From: CAVTWD01 sp963738325
GTDB lineage: Bacteria; Actinomycetota; Acidimicrobiia; Acidimicrobiales; Ilumatobacteraceae
Direction: 5' to 3'
DNA length: 64,000 bases
NCBI GenBank assembly: GCA_963738325.1
Contig: CAVTWD010000001.1
Location: 1-64,000 of the forward strand
Positions 45,299-55,585 of this stretch are shown here, piece by piece. The notes below the pieces were generated by a model. The model saw only the letters and a list, made by a program, of their open reading frames with translations. It was not told where the DNA came from and did not search any database. Numbering within the stretch: the first letter of the stretch is position 1; each line of letters starts with the position of its first letter. The translations under genes were made by a program, and so were the position numbers.

Positions 45299-46993
45299 AT
45301 GCGTGAGGGGCCTGTCACGAGCGGGACCACGGTGATCCGGGGTGGCACCGTCGTGGACGGAACCGGTGCGCCTGCCCACCCGGCCGACGTCGCGCTCCAG
45401 GCCGGACACGTCACCGAGGTGGGCACCAACCTCCACGGTGACCGGGAGCTCGACGCCTCGGGCCACGTGGTGGCGCCAGGCTTCATCGACATCCACACGC
45501 ACTACGACGCGGAGGTCTTCTGGGACCCGGCGCTCACCCCGTCGTGCTTCCACGGCGTCACGACCGTGGTGGCGGGCAACTGCGGCTTCTCGATCGCGCC
45601 GACGCGGCCCGGGGACCGGGAGCTGATCGCCAACACGTTGCAGAAGGTCGAGGACATGGACCCCGCCTCGCTCATGGCGGGCATCCCGTGGGACTTCGAA
45701 TCCTTCCCCGAGTACCTGGCCTCGGTCGAGCAGCGAGGCACGGTCATCAACTACGCCGCCTTCCTCGGGCACACCCCCCTGCGGCTCTACGTGATGGGGC
45801 CCGACGCCTCGAGCCGGGCCGCGTCCGACCACGAGGTCGCCGAGATGACCGCGCTCGTGCGCGACGCGATGGACGCGGGCGCGGCGGGCTTCGCCACCAG
45901 CTTCGCCATCACCCACCTCGGGGCCGACGGTCGTCCCATCCCGAGCCGCTTCGCAGACAAGAACGAGCTCGTCGCGCTGTTCGCGGCCGTCGGCGAGTCG
46001 GGCCGCGGCACCATCGAGATCAACGGGGGCAGGGGCCTGACGCTGCGGGACGTGTACGACATGCAGCCCGGGATGGGAGCGCCGGTGACCTACACCGCCC
46101 TCCTCACCATGGCCGACGGCGCGCACCTGAAGGCGCTCGACATCCACCGCGCCGGGCTGCGCCGCGGGGCCGACGTGTGGCCTCAGGTGTCGTGCCGGCC
46201 ACTGTCGTTCTCGATGGAGATGACCGAGCCGTTCACGCTCAACACCAACCCCGTGTTCGCCGAGCTCATGCCGCGTTCGCTCGACGAGCGCCGCCACGCC
46301 TACGCCGATCCGGCGTGGCGGAGCCGGGTGCAGGCAGCCTGGGCCGCCGGGGAAGGTCTGGTGCCGAGGTGGGACACCTTCGACGTTCTGATGTCCGCAG
46401 CCCACCCCGTCCTCGCGGGCCGCAAGCTGAGCGCGCTCGCCGCGGCCCGGGGCCTCGACCCATTCGACCTGCTCCTCGACCTGACCCTCGACGAACCGGA
46501 CCTTCAGCTCCGGGTGCGGGCCATCCTCGCCAACGACGATGTGGAAGGCATCGAGCTGCTGCTCAACGAGGGCCACTGCACGCTCGGGCTCTCCGATGCC
46601 GGCGCCCACGTGGGCCAGTTGTGCGACGCCTGCCTGTCCACCGACCTCCTCGGCCACTGGGTGCGCGATCGCGGCGTGCTCAGCCTCGAGCAGGCGGTCA
46701 ACAAGCTCACCAAGGTCCAGGCCGACCTGTTCGGCTTCGCCGACCGGGGCGTGCTCCGCCCGGGTGCCTGGGGGGATGTCGTCGTGTTCGACCCCGAGAC
46801 CGTCGCCCCGGGGCCGCTGCGCCGAGTGGCGGACTTCCCGGCCGGAGCCGAGCGGATCACCGCCGACCGCCCCGTCGGCATGCGCCATCTGCTCGTCAAC
46901 GGCGAGGTCGTCCAACTCGACGGCGAGCTCTCCGGCGCGGCCCTGGAGCGCCGGCCCGGCCAGGTCGTGCGCCCCGCACCCCGGCCGCGCTGA
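45299..46993 (+). CDS. N-acyl-D-amino-acid deacylase family amidohydrolase
   Basis: 564 aa. It is a metal-dependent amidohydrolase of the D-aminoacylase type, with the metal pair HTHYDAEVFWD, the cysteine ligand region VVAGNCGFSIAP, and SDAGAHVGQLCDA near the end with the conserved aspartate. The N-terminal VIRGGTVVDGTGAP and C-terminal GDVVVFDPETV strands form the usual beta sandwich. It hydrolyses N-acyl groups from D-amino acids or related amides; substrate not assignable. It is full length and intact. Confidence 0.9.
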   Translation: MREGPVTSGTTVIRGGTVVDGTGAPAHPADVALQAGHVTEVGTNLHGDRELDASGHVVAPGFIDIHTHYDAEVFWDPALTPSCFHGVTTVVAGNCGFSIAPTRPGDRELIANTLQKVEDMDPASLMAGIPWDFESFPEYLASVEQRGTVINYAAFLGHTPLRLYVMGPDASSRAASDHEVAEMTALVRDAMDAGAAGFATSFAITHLGADGRPIPSRFADKNELVALFAAVGESGRGTIEINGGRGLTLRDVYDMQPGMGAPVTYTALLTMADGAHLKALDIHRAGLRRGADVWPQVSCRPLSFSMEMTEPFTLNTNPVFAELMPRSLDERRHAYADPAWRSRVQAAWAAGEGLVPRWDTFDVLMSAAHPVLAGRKLSALAAARGLDPFDLLLDLTLDEPDLQLRVRAILANDDVEGIELLLNEGHCTLGLSDAGAHVGQLCDACLSTDLLGHWVRDRGVLSLEQAVNKLTKVQADLFGFADRGVLRPGAWGDVVVFDPETVAPGPLRRVADFPAGAERITADRPVGMRHLLVNGEVVQLDGELSGAALERRPGQVVRPAPRPR

Positions 46994-47170
46994 CTGCGGC
47001 GGCCCGGGCGAGACGCTCACCCCGCCCTCGTTGACTGCGGCGGCCCAGGCGGGGTCGCGATGCAAACCGGTCGGGGCGCCGGGCCGTATCCCTGGGCATG
47101 GTGGGGTCGCGCGCGGTCCGGTCCAGGGGCCACGAGCGCGCTGGTCCCGTCCCGGGCATAGGCCCGGCCG
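46991..47170. other. Intergenic with a short direct repeat
   Basis: 180 nt. The motif TGACTGCGGCGGCCCGGGCG at the stop codon of the deacylase recurs once at 47032 with one mismatch, 41 bases away. No gene is supported. Confidence 0.5.
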
Positions 47171-48125
47171 ATGCGTGATTCGGTCCTCGTGGGCTCGGCG
47201 GGCGGCTCGAGCGGTGTGGCCGCGGGCACCCTCGCCGTTGGCGACCTCGACCTGCTGGGAGCCGGCATCCTCGAGGCCCTCGCCTACGCCGACGTGTTCG
47301 GGTGGCCGCTGTCGCTTGCCGAGCTCCATCAGTTCTCACCGTTCGCCGCAACCCGGGCCGAGGTCAAGGGGGCCCTCGGCTCGGGCCGGCTCACGCCGCT
47401 CGTCGCGTCACACGGCGGGCTCCACCACCCCAGGAGAGGCGACGAGCTCGTCGGGGAGCGCCATCCCAAGGCGGCCGCGTCGGCCCGGCTGTGGCCGCAG
47501 GCGGTGCGGTACGGGCGGCCCGTGGCCCGCGTGCCGTGGGTGCGCCTCGTCGCCGTGACCGGATCACTGGCGGTGGGGGCGGCCACGGATGATGCCGACA
47601 TCGACCTGCTGACCGTGACGGACGATCGGCGGCTCTGGCTGACGCGGGCTTTGACCATCGCGGTGGCGAGATCGGGGCCGCGGCTGGCTTCCTCGGGCGA
47701 GCTGCAGCTCTGCCCCAACTTCCTGTTGACCGGCTCGGCGTTGAGCCTGCCCGAGCGTGACGTCTACACCGCCCACGAGCTGGCCCAGCTCGTGCCCCTC
47801 TTCGGGCCCGACACCTACCGCGCCCTCATGGAGGCCAACGGCTGGTACCGGGAGCTCTTGCCGAACCATCCCGGCTGGACCCGACCGATCGGCCAGCTGC
47901 CGGGTCCGTCGCTCCGGCGAGTGGCTCGACCCGTGTTGCGGAACCGGCTCGTGGACCGAGCCGAGCGCTGGGAGATGCAGCGCAAAGTGTCCCGACTGGG
48001 CCACGGCGGACCCGGCGGGGAAGCCCGTTTCGACGCCACCACGTGCAAGGGCCACTTCGGCGGCCACCGGGCTTCACCTCCTCGTCGCCCTCGACGCGAC
48101 GTTGCGGTGCATCGAGGACCGCTGA
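47171..48125 (+). CDS. Nucleotidyltransferase-domain protein, one frameshift
   Basis: About 317 aa. An N-terminal winged-helix-like part (ILEALAYADVFGWPLSLAEL) precedes a polymerase-beta-type nucleotidyltransferase core: VAVTGSLAVGAATDDADIDL, with GS and the DxD metal pair, followed by LLTVTDDRRLWLTRAL. After a break near 48070 it ends GLHLLVALDATLRCIEDR at 48125. Its stop overlaps the next ATG by one base (TGATG). Such proteins often sit beside radical SAM genes in exopolysaccharide or natural-product clusters. Confidence 0.72.
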
Positions 48126-49435
48126 TGGCGCGGGTGCTGATCGGCCAGTCCTACTACTTGCGCTTCGAGGCCAAGCTCTGGCGGGCGATGCAGCCCTATC
48201 CGCCCCTGGGCAGCCTCTATGCCGCGGCCGACCTGCGGCGGCGTGGGCACGAGGTGGCGCTGTTCGACGCCATGCTGGCCGGCTCGGAGGAGGAGTGGGC
48301 CGAGGCCCTCGACCGGGAGCAGCCCGACGTGGCGGTGCTCTTCGAGGACAACTTCATCTACCTGTCGAAGATGTGCCTGCTGCGGATGCGCACGGCCGCC
48401 TTCCGCATGCTCGAGATGGCCCGCGCCGCTCGCTGCCGGGTGGTGGTGTGCGGCAGCGATGCGACGGACAACCCCGAGCGCTACCTCGATCACGGGGCGG
48501 ACGTGGCCATCGTCGGTGAGGGCGAGGTGACCCTGGCCGAGGGGCTCGAGCGCGGGACGCGTGGCGGCGAGCCCGAGCCCGTCGGCGTGGTGCTCCGCCG
48601 CGGTGACGTCACCGTGTCAACGGGCGGGCGCCAGAACCTGAAGGATCTCGATGCGCTCGCCTTCCCCGCTTGGGATCTCGTCGACGTCGAGCGCTACCGG
48701 CGGGCCTGGGCCCGCCACGGCCGGTTCTCCATGAACATGGTCACGACCCGCGGGTGCCCGTTCCACTGCAACTGGTGCGCGAAGCCCATCTGGGGGCAGC
48801 GCTATGCCGTCCGCAGCCCCGAGTACGTGGTCGCGGAGCTCGAGTGGCTGCGGGCCCGGTACGCGCCCGATCACATCAACTTCGCCGACGACATCTTCGG
48901 GCTCCGGCCGGGCTGGCTGCGCGCCTACGCGGACCTCGTCGCGCGCCCGCGATGCCGTCACCCCCTTCAAGTGCCTGAGCCGCGCCGACCTCCTGCTGCG
49001 CGACGGGGAGGTCGCGGCGCTGCGGGATGCCGGGTGCGAGACGGTGTGGATGGGCGCCGAATCGGGCGCGCAGAAGGTGCTCGACGCGATGGAGAAGGGC
49101 ACGAGGGTCGAGCAGATCGTCGAAGCCGCCGCGCCGGCTGCGGGCGGCGGGCATCCGCTGTGGCTTCTTCCTGCAGTTCGGCTACCCGGGCGGGGGGCGC
49201 CACGAGATCGAGGCGACCCGGCGGCTCGTGCGCGAATGCCAGCCCGACGACATCGGCATCTCGGTCTCGTATCCCTTGCCGGGGACGCGCTTCTACGAGC
49301 GGGTGCGCGACGAGCTCGGGCCGCAGCGGAACTGGGTCGACTCCGACGACCTGTCGATGCTGTACCGGGGGCCGTACTCGACGCGCTACTACCAGCGGCT
49401 GCATCGCGTGGTCCACAAGGAGTTCCGGCGGTCGT
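48125..49435 (+). CDS. B12-binding radical SAM protein, frameshifted and truncated
   Basis: About 437 aa. The N-terminal cobalamin-binding region begins YPPLGSLYAAADLRRRGHEV, with VAIVGEGEVTLAEGLE. The cluster motif is TRGCPFHCNWCAKPIWGQ (C-x3-C-x2-C). Later frames carry DAGCETVWMGAESGAQKVLD and FFLQFGYPGGGRHEIEATRR, then ISVSYPLPGTRFYERV. Breaks are near 48950 and 49135. It loses its C-terminus at about 49435, where the reading runs straight into flippase sequence. Confidence 0.8.
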
Positions 49436-50463
49436 CGTCGCCCCGCGGATCTTCGCCCTCAGCCTGGTGCCGGCCGCCCTCTTCAGCGTGCGTACGGCCG
49501 TGCTCCGAGGCGTGGGGATGATGCGGACCTACGCAGTGCTCGGCGTGCTGGCCGCCGCCGTGCAGCTCGGCGCCGTCGCCTTCTTCGTGCGGACAGGCGC
49601 CGGGATCGCACGAGCCATGAGCGTGCTCCTCGCCGTTCAAGTCGTGACCGCGCTGGTGGCGTGGGCCGCCTGCGCATGGCGGGTGGGCGAGGTGCGCGCC
49701 CTGCGTGCGCCTGGGCGCGGCGACGTCGCCGACATGGCCCGCACGAGCGCGTCGGTGGGCGTGCTCGGGCTCCTCGGTGTCTTGTACCAACGCCTCGGGG
49801 CCATCGCGGTGTCGCTGTTCGTGGGCCCGGCCGCCACCGGATCGTTCGCGGGGGCATCACGGGTGGTCGATGCCCCGAAGACCGGTCATCTCGGTTGTTC
49901 AGCGCTGTCTACCCGGCCATGGCCGAGGCAGGCGCAAACAGCGACGGGGGGAAGGGAACCTTCCCCCCGTCGGAACCCCCCATCCGGGGAACTTCGGTCG
50001 ACCCGCCAAGCCGGATCGACCTATGTACGAGAACTCGTCACAAGGTCTCGACTTCGGGTGCACGGGGTGTTGCGAACAACCGACGCGATCCGCTCGCGTG
50101 GTCGTGGCGGGCCTGCGTCGTGTTGGGCGGCCTCGTCACCATCGGCCTTCTCGCCCTCGGCCCGTTCGTGATCGAGCGTCTCTACGGCCCCGCCTTCGCC
50201 CTTCGAAGTTGGCGCTGGCCGTCCTCGCGTTCACAGTGGTGCCGTCGACGGTGGCCACCTACCAGTCGCTCTGGCTCCTCGCCACCCATCGCGAGGCCGA
50301 GACGCTCAAGGTGCTCGGGGCCAGCGTCTGCGTGCTGGCCGGGTTGCTCGCTGCCATCTTCGGGACGGGACTCGCCGCGGCGGCGATCGCCACGCTGCGC
50401 CAGACCCTCCGCACCGACCGCGTCAAGCGGCGCCAGGCCGCGGCGGCGGTCAGCATCGGATGA
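49436..50463 (+). pseudogene. Oligosaccharide flippase fragment, N-terminus lost and interrupted
   Basis: Membrane segments of a polysaccharide exporter (MATE/Wzx-like) follow the radical SAM break: RIFALSLVPAALFSVRTAVL, MMRTYAVLGVLAAAVQLGAV, SVGVLGLLGVLYQRLGAIAV, then FSAVYPAMAEA. About 150 nt of unrelated sequence with a strong hairpin (49942-49972) intervenes before WRACVVLGGLVTIGLLALGP and FVIERLYGPAFA. A last frame reads LALAVLAFTVVPSTVATYQS and stops at 50463. The first 110-130 residues expected for the family are absent. It is either a real deletion-fusion or a misassembly. Confidence 0.65.
49942..49972. repeat. G6A2G2 hairpin inside the flippase fragment
   Basis: A perfect 14-bp stem with a three-base GAA loop and the core GGGGGGAAGG/CCTTCCCCCC, the same as the hairpin at 39653. 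Here it lies within sequence that interrupts a coding region, so it is a mobile or transplanted copy rather than a native terminator. Confidence 0.75.
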
Positions 50464-50472
50464 GCGTTCGGG

Positions 50473-52818
50473 TCACGTCGGTGCGGGCCGGCCGTCGATG
50501 CAGGTGCTGCCGACCAGGCCGGCGACGGCCTCGTCGTCGTAGCCGAGCTCGTGGAGGATCTCCACGGTGTGCTGGCCCAGCCTCGGGGCGGCGCCTTTGA
50601 TGATGCCCGGCGTGTCGGACAGGCGCACGGTGAGGCCCATCTCGCGGATGAACCCGACGCTGTAGTGCTCGTGCTCGACCACCCGTTGGGTCTCGTGGGC
50701 CCACTCGTCCCAGAGGAACTCGGGCATGTAGGGGTCGGCGAGGGCCACCTCGCAGGGCACCCCGTTGCCGTCGAGCAGCGCGAACGCCTCCTCGGAGGTC
50801 AAGCTCCCCAGCCGCTCACCGATGGCGTCGGCCAGCTTCACGGGGTCGCCGCCCGGTGCGTCCGGATGGGCGAAGCCGTCGAGGGCGAGGGCGGCGGTGA
50901 GTCGGGCGAAGCAGGCGTCGCCGAGACACGCGAGGACCAACCAGCCGTCGGCGGTGGCATAGAGCCGCCAGAGCGGGCCGAAGCCGCGCTGGTCGTGGTC
51001 GAGCTGCCAGGGGCTGACGGCCTGTCCGTCGGGGCCGAGACACTGCTCGGTGGTGACGAACAGGCTCGAGTGGAGGTGCGGGCTCTCCAGGTACTGGCCC
51101 TGGCCCGTCCGGTTGCGGTGCTCGAGGGCCAAGAGGACGGCGACCGCGCCGAGGAAGCCGTTGTAGTAGTCCTCGTTCCCGATCACCCGCCGGATGGGCG
51201 GGTTGCCTTCCCCGGAACCTTCGTAGAGCAGACCGGTGAACCCCGAGACGAGCGGGGCGAAGCTCTTCAGGTGCGCCTTCGGGCCCGCCGAACCGAACCC
51301 GGGCAGGTAGCAGTAGATGAGATCGGGGCGGATGCCGGCCAGCTCGTCGTAGCCGATACCCAGCTTCTCGGCCTTGCCCGGACGGAGGTTGTGCATGACC
51401 ACGTCGCTGGTAGCCACGAGGCGGGCCACCACCTCGCGCCCGGCGGGCGACTTCAGGTCGACGGCGAGGTTGCGCTTGCCGCGATTGCTGGCCTCGAACA
51501 AGTCGGGCATCGGTCGCATCTGGTCGCCGCCGAGGGTCTCCACCTTGATGACGTCGGCCCCGAGGTCGGCCAGCAGCTTGGCGCCGTAGGCGGTGGCGAA
51601 GAAGCTGCTGAAGTCGAGCACCCGGAGCCCGTCGAGGGCGTGGGCGAGCGGGCGGGGCGCGGCGGTGTCCTCGCGCTGGGGGCTCATGCCCGCGAGCAGC
51701 TCGTCGAACTGGCCGTCGTCGGCGCCCACCAGTGGCGCCGCTGTCGGGCGGTCGGGTGGTGAGGCACGGAACTTGATCACCGGGCCCACTTGACGCAGCG
51801 GCCGACCGGCGTGATCGGGCAGCTCCACCACCACGTCGGCGAAGCGCACCTGCTCGTCGAGCAGCACCTCGGTCGGGTGGAGGACGGGCAGTGCGGCGAG
51901 GTCGGCGGCGTGGAACAACTTCACCCACTCCTCGCGGGGGCGGGCGGCGAAGGCCGCTGGCGCCAGGTGCCGGGCGGCGTGGTACTCGTCGTCGTCGAGG
52001 GGCACGGCCATCTCGGGCCCGTCAATGCTGCGCACCACGTCGCCCACCCCGAGGATGTCCATCGTGCGCTTGAACCCGCCCTCGCCCCCGGTGTGGATCA
52101 TGAGGTACTCGCCGTCGCCGCACAGGAACAGGTCGGTGATGATGCGGTTGCGGCCGAAGCCGAGCTCGGTGCCGCTGCGGGCGAGGTAGGAGACGTCGTA
52201 CGCGTTCCACCACCAGTTCATGGCGCTCTGGGCCACCACGCTGTCGAGCAGCGAGGCGTCGACGAATTGGCCGGCGCCGGTCAGGTGCCGGGCGCGCAAC
52301 GCGCCGAGGATGCCGATGGTGGCCAGGAAGGCGGTGCCGTAGCCGATGCTCGGATGGCCGAGGAAGGTCGGGCCGGGTTGGTGGCCCGTCTGCTCGGCCA
52401 TCACCCCGAGCCGCGCCGCCACGAGGGAGTCGAAGCCGGGCCGGTCACGCCACGGTCCGTCCTGGCCGTAACCGGTGATCGAGCAGTACACCACGCGGGG
52501 ATGGTCGCGGTGCACGAGGTCGTAGCCGAACCCACGCTCGGTGGCGGCGCCGGGCCGGAACGACTCGATGAACACGTCGGCTGCGCCGATCAGCTCGAGC
52601 AGCCGCGCCACGCCCTCCGCGGAGGCCAGGTCCAGCGTGACGGAGCGCTTGCCCCGCTCCCACGCGGCCCGGGCCGGGCTCTCCCGGTCGGGCCCTCCGC
52701 CCGGGCGCTCGACCTTCACGACGGTGGCGCCGTAGTCGGCGAGGAGCATGCCGGTAACCGCGCCGGGCATGCCCCAGCTGGCGTCGACGACCACGAGTCC
52801 TTCCAGCGGTCCTGGCAT
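50473..52818 (-). CDS. Double CaiB/BaiF-type CoA-transferase (family III)
   Basis: 781 aa from ATG 52818: two family III CoA-transferase units in one chain. Unit 1 (about 1-370) begins LEGLVVVDASWGMPGAVTGM and has YGATVVKVERPGGG and YCSITGYGQDGPWRDRPGFD. Unit 2 (about 400-781) begins LDGLRVLDFSSFFATAYGAK, with DVIKVETLGGDQMR and YCYLPGFGSAGPKAHLKSF. The catalytic Asp is expected after the YCSITGYG and YCYLPGFG segments. It moves CoA between carboxylic acids, probably activating a degradation substrate. It is the last gene of the minus-strand block. Confidence 0.9.
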   Translation of the reverse strand: MPGPLEGLVVVDASWGMPGAVTGMLLADYGATVVKVERPGGGPDRESPARAAWERGKRSVTLDLASAEGVARLLELIGAADVFIESFRPGAATERGFGYDLVHRDHPRVVYCSITGYGQDGPWRDRPGFDSLVAARLGVMAEQTGHQPGPTFLGHPSIGYGTAFLATIGILGALRARHLTGAGQFVDASLLDSVVAQSAMNWWWNAYDVSYLARSGTELGFGRNRIITDLFLCGDGEYLMIHTGGEGGFKRTMDILGVGDVVRSIDGPEMAVPLDDDEYHAARHLAPAAFAARPREEWVKLFHAADLAALPVLHPTEVLLDEQVRFADVVVELPDHAGRPLRQVGPVIKFRASPPDRPTAAPLVGADDGQFDELLAGMSPQREDTAAPRPLAHALDGLRVLDFSSFFATAYGAKLLADLGADVIKVETLGGDQMRPMPDLFEASNRGKRNLAVDLKSPAGREVVARLVATSDVVMHNLRPGKAEKLGIGYDELAGIRPDLIYCYLPGFGSAGPKAHLKSFAPLVSGFTGLLYEGSGEGNPPIRRVIGNEDYYNGFLGAVAVLLALEHRNRTGQGQYLESPHLHSSLFVTTEQCLGPDGQAVSPWQLDHDQRGFGPLWRLYATADGWLVLACLGDACFARLTAALALDGFAHPDAPGGDPVKLADAIGERLGSLTSEEAFALLDGNGVPCEVALADPYMPEFLWDEWAHETQRVVEHEHYSVGFIREMGLTVRLSDTPGIIKGAAPRLGQHTVEILHELGYDDEAVAGLVGSTCIDGRPAPT

Positions 52819-52858
52819 CGAACGACCTCCGCGAGGGTCCGGGGTCCCGGGCCGGGCC

Positions 52859-53272
52859 TCAGCCCGAGGTCTCGGGAACGAAGAAGGGATGCAACCGATG
52901 GCCGACGGTCTCGAAGGTGGCCCGCACCCGGTCGCCGATCCCGATGCTCTCGTCGGCCAGGTTGGCCACCAATCGCACGCCGTCGACCCCGTCGAGCTCG
53001 ATGAAGCCGACCACGAAGGGCGGGTCCGCTGCGCCGCCGGGCAGGAAGCCGCGCCGCACGGTGGTGCGGGTGTGGACGGCGCCGGTGGTGGCCACGCGCT
53101 CCCAGACGAGCTCGGCGCCAGGGCAGTCGGGCCCGGCGGCGTCCGGGTACCACTGCCAGCGTCCGCAGGCCGAGCAGCGAGGCAGGGCCAGCTCACGCCG
53201 TTCCACGGCCTCCCAGAACGGCCGGGCCATGTCGCTGTCGGCCGGCGGATCGAAGTGGGGGAGGCGAGTCAC
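52859..53272 (-). CDS. DUF35 OB-fold, zinc-ribbon protein
   Basis: 137 aa from GTG 53272. The N-terminal helix (DMARPFWEAVERRELALPRC) leads into a rubredoxin-like zinc site CSACGRWQWYP, whose third cysteine is in DCPG; the fourth is missing (CPGA where CPxC is expected). The OB-fold follows: FVVGFIELDGVDGVRLVANL and GDRVRATFETVG. Such proteins bind acyl-CoA next to thiolase-like partners. The start overlaps the thiolase-like stop (GTGA). Confidence 0.87.
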   Translation of the reverse strand: MTRLPHFDPPADSDMARPFWEAVERRELALPRCSACGRWQWYPDAAGPDCPGAELVWERVATTGAVHTRTTVRRGFLPGGAADPPFVVGFIELDGVDGVRLVANLADESIGIGDRVRATFETVGHRLHPFFVPETSG

Positions 53273-54421
53273 CGGTCGACCGTCAGGAGGAGGGTGGAGT
53301 GCTCGGGCGCGCCCAGCCCGGCTACGAGGGCCACCTCTACGTCGGGTACCTGGGCCTCGCCCCGCTCGCCCCGCAGTTGGCGGACGGCTTCCACCACGTG
53401 GTTGCCGCCGACGAGGTACGACTGCGACAGCAGCCCGCCATGGGTGTTGACGGGCAGGCGGCCGCCAGGCCCGAGGGCGCCGCTCGCGGCGAAGGCGGCG
53501 CCTTCGCCTTTCGGGGCGAACCCGAGGTCCTCCAGCTGGATGAGCATCGAGATGGTGAAGCAGTCGTAGATCTCGGCCACGTCCACGTCGGCGGGGGTCA
53601 GCCCCGCCTTCTTGAAAGCAAGCGGCCCGCTGATCGTGGCGGCCGTGGTCACGAGGCTGGCGCTCTGGCTGAAGTACTGCGACTGGGTCACCGGCTTCGA
53701 GCCGAAGCCAGCGCCTGCGACCACCACCGGGGGCTTGGCGAGGTTGCGGGCCCGCTCCAAGCTGGTCATCACGAAGGCGACCCCGCCGTCGTTCACGAGG
53801 CAGCAGTCGAGCTTGCGCAACGGGTCGGCCACGACGGCATCGGCGAGGTACTGGTCCATGGTGAGCGGCTGGCGGCGCAAGGCGTTGGGTGTCCGCGTCC
53901 GCGTGCTCACGGGTGGCGATGGCCACCGCGCCGAGCTGCTCGCTGGTGAGTCCGTACTCGTGTTGGTAGCGAGCGGCCGCGGCGGCGAAGTAGACGGCTT
54001 GGCCGTAGTAGCCGAACGGCATCTCGAAGCAGGCCTTGGCCTCGTCGCCGGCGTGGTAGGCGTAGGCGCCGCCCGGGCCGCGCCGGCTGAGGTTGATGCC
54101 GTAGTAGCTCACCACGACGTCGGCCAGGCCGGCCTCGATGGCGAGCTCGGCCACGATGGGTGCCCCGACCGTGCCGGAGCCGGCGATGCCGAGCTGGGCG
54201 CTGAAGGCTCGGTTGCGGACCCCGATGCGGTGCGCGATCTCATCGATGGGCGCCCGTTCGCCCAGGGTCGTGCCTTCGATGACGAAGCCGTCGACGTCGG
54301 CACCGGTGAGGCCGGCATCGGCGAGCGCCCGGCGGGTGGCGTCGAGGGCTAGGGCGGCGACGGGCCGCTCGTCTTTCCACTGGTAGTCGGTCTCGCCGAC
54401 GCCGACGATGGCGATGGTCAT
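53269..54421 (-). CDS. Thiolase-like protein (Ltp2-type), one frameshift
   Basis: About 384 aa from ATG 54421 (MTIAIVGVGETDYQWKDERP). It has the thiolase-superfamily fold of lipid-transfer-protein thiolases. The nucleophilic cysteine is absent: the segment reads AQLGIAGSGTVGAPI where catalytic members have a Cys. YDCFTISMLIQLEDLGF and THGGLLSQSYLVGGNHVVEA are conserved. A break near 53905 joins ATREHAD to NPNALRRQPLTMDQYLAD. With the DUF35 partner it resembles the Ltp2/DUF35 retro-aldolases of sterol side-chain degradation; the substrate here is inference. Confidence 0.85.
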
Positions 54422-55443
54422 GGCACCGCCTCCTTCTGCGACGCAGGGCGCGCCGGGCGGAGCCCGGCCGCCTCCAGGTGGGGGAGCACCTCGGCCTCGA
54501 AGCGCTGGAGGCTGGCCCAGCCGATGGCCGACGGGAGCCCGCCCATCAGCGGTTGGAAGACCAGCTCGGCGTCTTCGCCGAGGGCCATGGCCAGCTCGAC
54601 GCACTCCTCGGGCGTGACCACGGCGAAGGCCGGGCTGCGCTTCAGGCCGGCGACATCCTCGACCAAGGGATACGGGGTGGCCCCGACGCCTCGTTCGAGC
54701 GCCCACGTGGCGTTGGAGTTGCTCGTGTAGAGGACGTGAGGCCCCACGACCTCCCAGTCGCGTTCGGGGTCATCGCTCACGAAGAGGAACAGGGGCCCGC
54801 GTCTCGGCGGCGGCGGCGGCAGGGGGAGGCCCAGCCGGCGCCGCTCGGCTTGGTAGATCTCGAGCAGTCCCGGCGTGGCCGGGAAGTAGTTGTCGCCGAG
54901 GCGGGCGGCGCGGTAGGCGGAGGCCTCGCTCGATCCGCCCATGTAGAGCGGCGGACGCGGCCTGCGGGCAGGCCTGGGCCGCACCACCACCGTCTGGCCG
55001 CGGAACTCGAAGGGCTCGCCGGTCCACGCCTGTTCGAGGACCCGGATGGTCTCTTCCATGATGCCCACCCGCTCGGCCTTGTCGACGCCGAGCATCTGGT
55101 ACTCGTGGGGTCGGTACCCGAGCCCGAGGGTCACCGCGACGCGCCCGCCGCTGATGAGGTCGAGCACCGCGAGGTCCTCGGCCAGTCGCAGTGGATGGTG
55201 GAGCACGGCGATCAGCGCCGAGAAGTGCAACTCGATGCCGGTCGTGCGCGCCGCCATGGCCGCGGCCTGCACGATCGGGGACGGGCAGTAGCCGTCGTCA
55301 GCGCCGTGGTGCTCGGCGAGGTACACCGTCTCGAACCCGAGGCGGTCGGCCCATTCGACTTGGTCGATGGAAGCCGGGTACAGCTCGGAGGCCGGAGCGC
55401 CGATGGCCGGGGCCCGCATGTCGTAGCGCAGGGCCAGTCTCAT
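54418..55443 (-). CDS. LLM-class (luciferase-like) F420/FMN oxidoreductase
   Basis: 341 aa. It is a TIM-barrel luciferase-family enzyme: QVEWADRLGFETVYLAEHHG, AVLHHPLRLAEDLAVLDLIS, GGRVAVTLGLGYRPHEYQML, and RPPLYMGGSSEASAYRAARL. In actinobacteria these use F420 or flavin; I cannot tell which. Its stop overlaps the thiolase-like ATG (ATGA), tying it to the same pathway, where it could provide an oxidation or Baeyer-Villiger-type step. Confidence 0.88.
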   Translation of the reverse strand: MRLALRYDMRAPAIGAPASELYPASIDQVEWADRLGFETVYLAEHHGADDGYCPSPIVQAAAMAARTTGIELHFSALIAVLHHPLRLAEDLAVLDLISGGRVAVTLGLGYRPHEYQMLGVDKAERVGIMEETIRVLEQAWTGEPFEFRGQTVVVRPRPARRPRPPLYMGGSSEASAYRAARLGDNYFPATPGLLEIYQAERRRLGLPLPPPPPRRGPLFLFVSDDPERDWEVVGPHVLYTSNSNATWALERGVGATPYPLVEDVAGLKRSPAFAVVTPEECVELAMALGEDAELVFQPLMGGLPSAIGWASLQRFEAEVLPHLEAAGLRPARPASQKEAVP

Positions 55444-55585
55444 CGACGGAGGACCTCGACGGATGGGGGCATGCGACCGGTCTCACCCCAGTCTCGCGGC
55501 GTGCTGCGACGTGGCGTTCCACTATGCGACAGTGTGTTGCGCAATCCTAGCAGACCGGGGCGGCCGGCTGCCCGGCTATCCCGAC

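Noticed and set aside
45266..47329. 687-codon minus-strand open frame
   Set aside because: Antisense to the D-aminoacylase gene and its downstream spacer; no motif recognisable.
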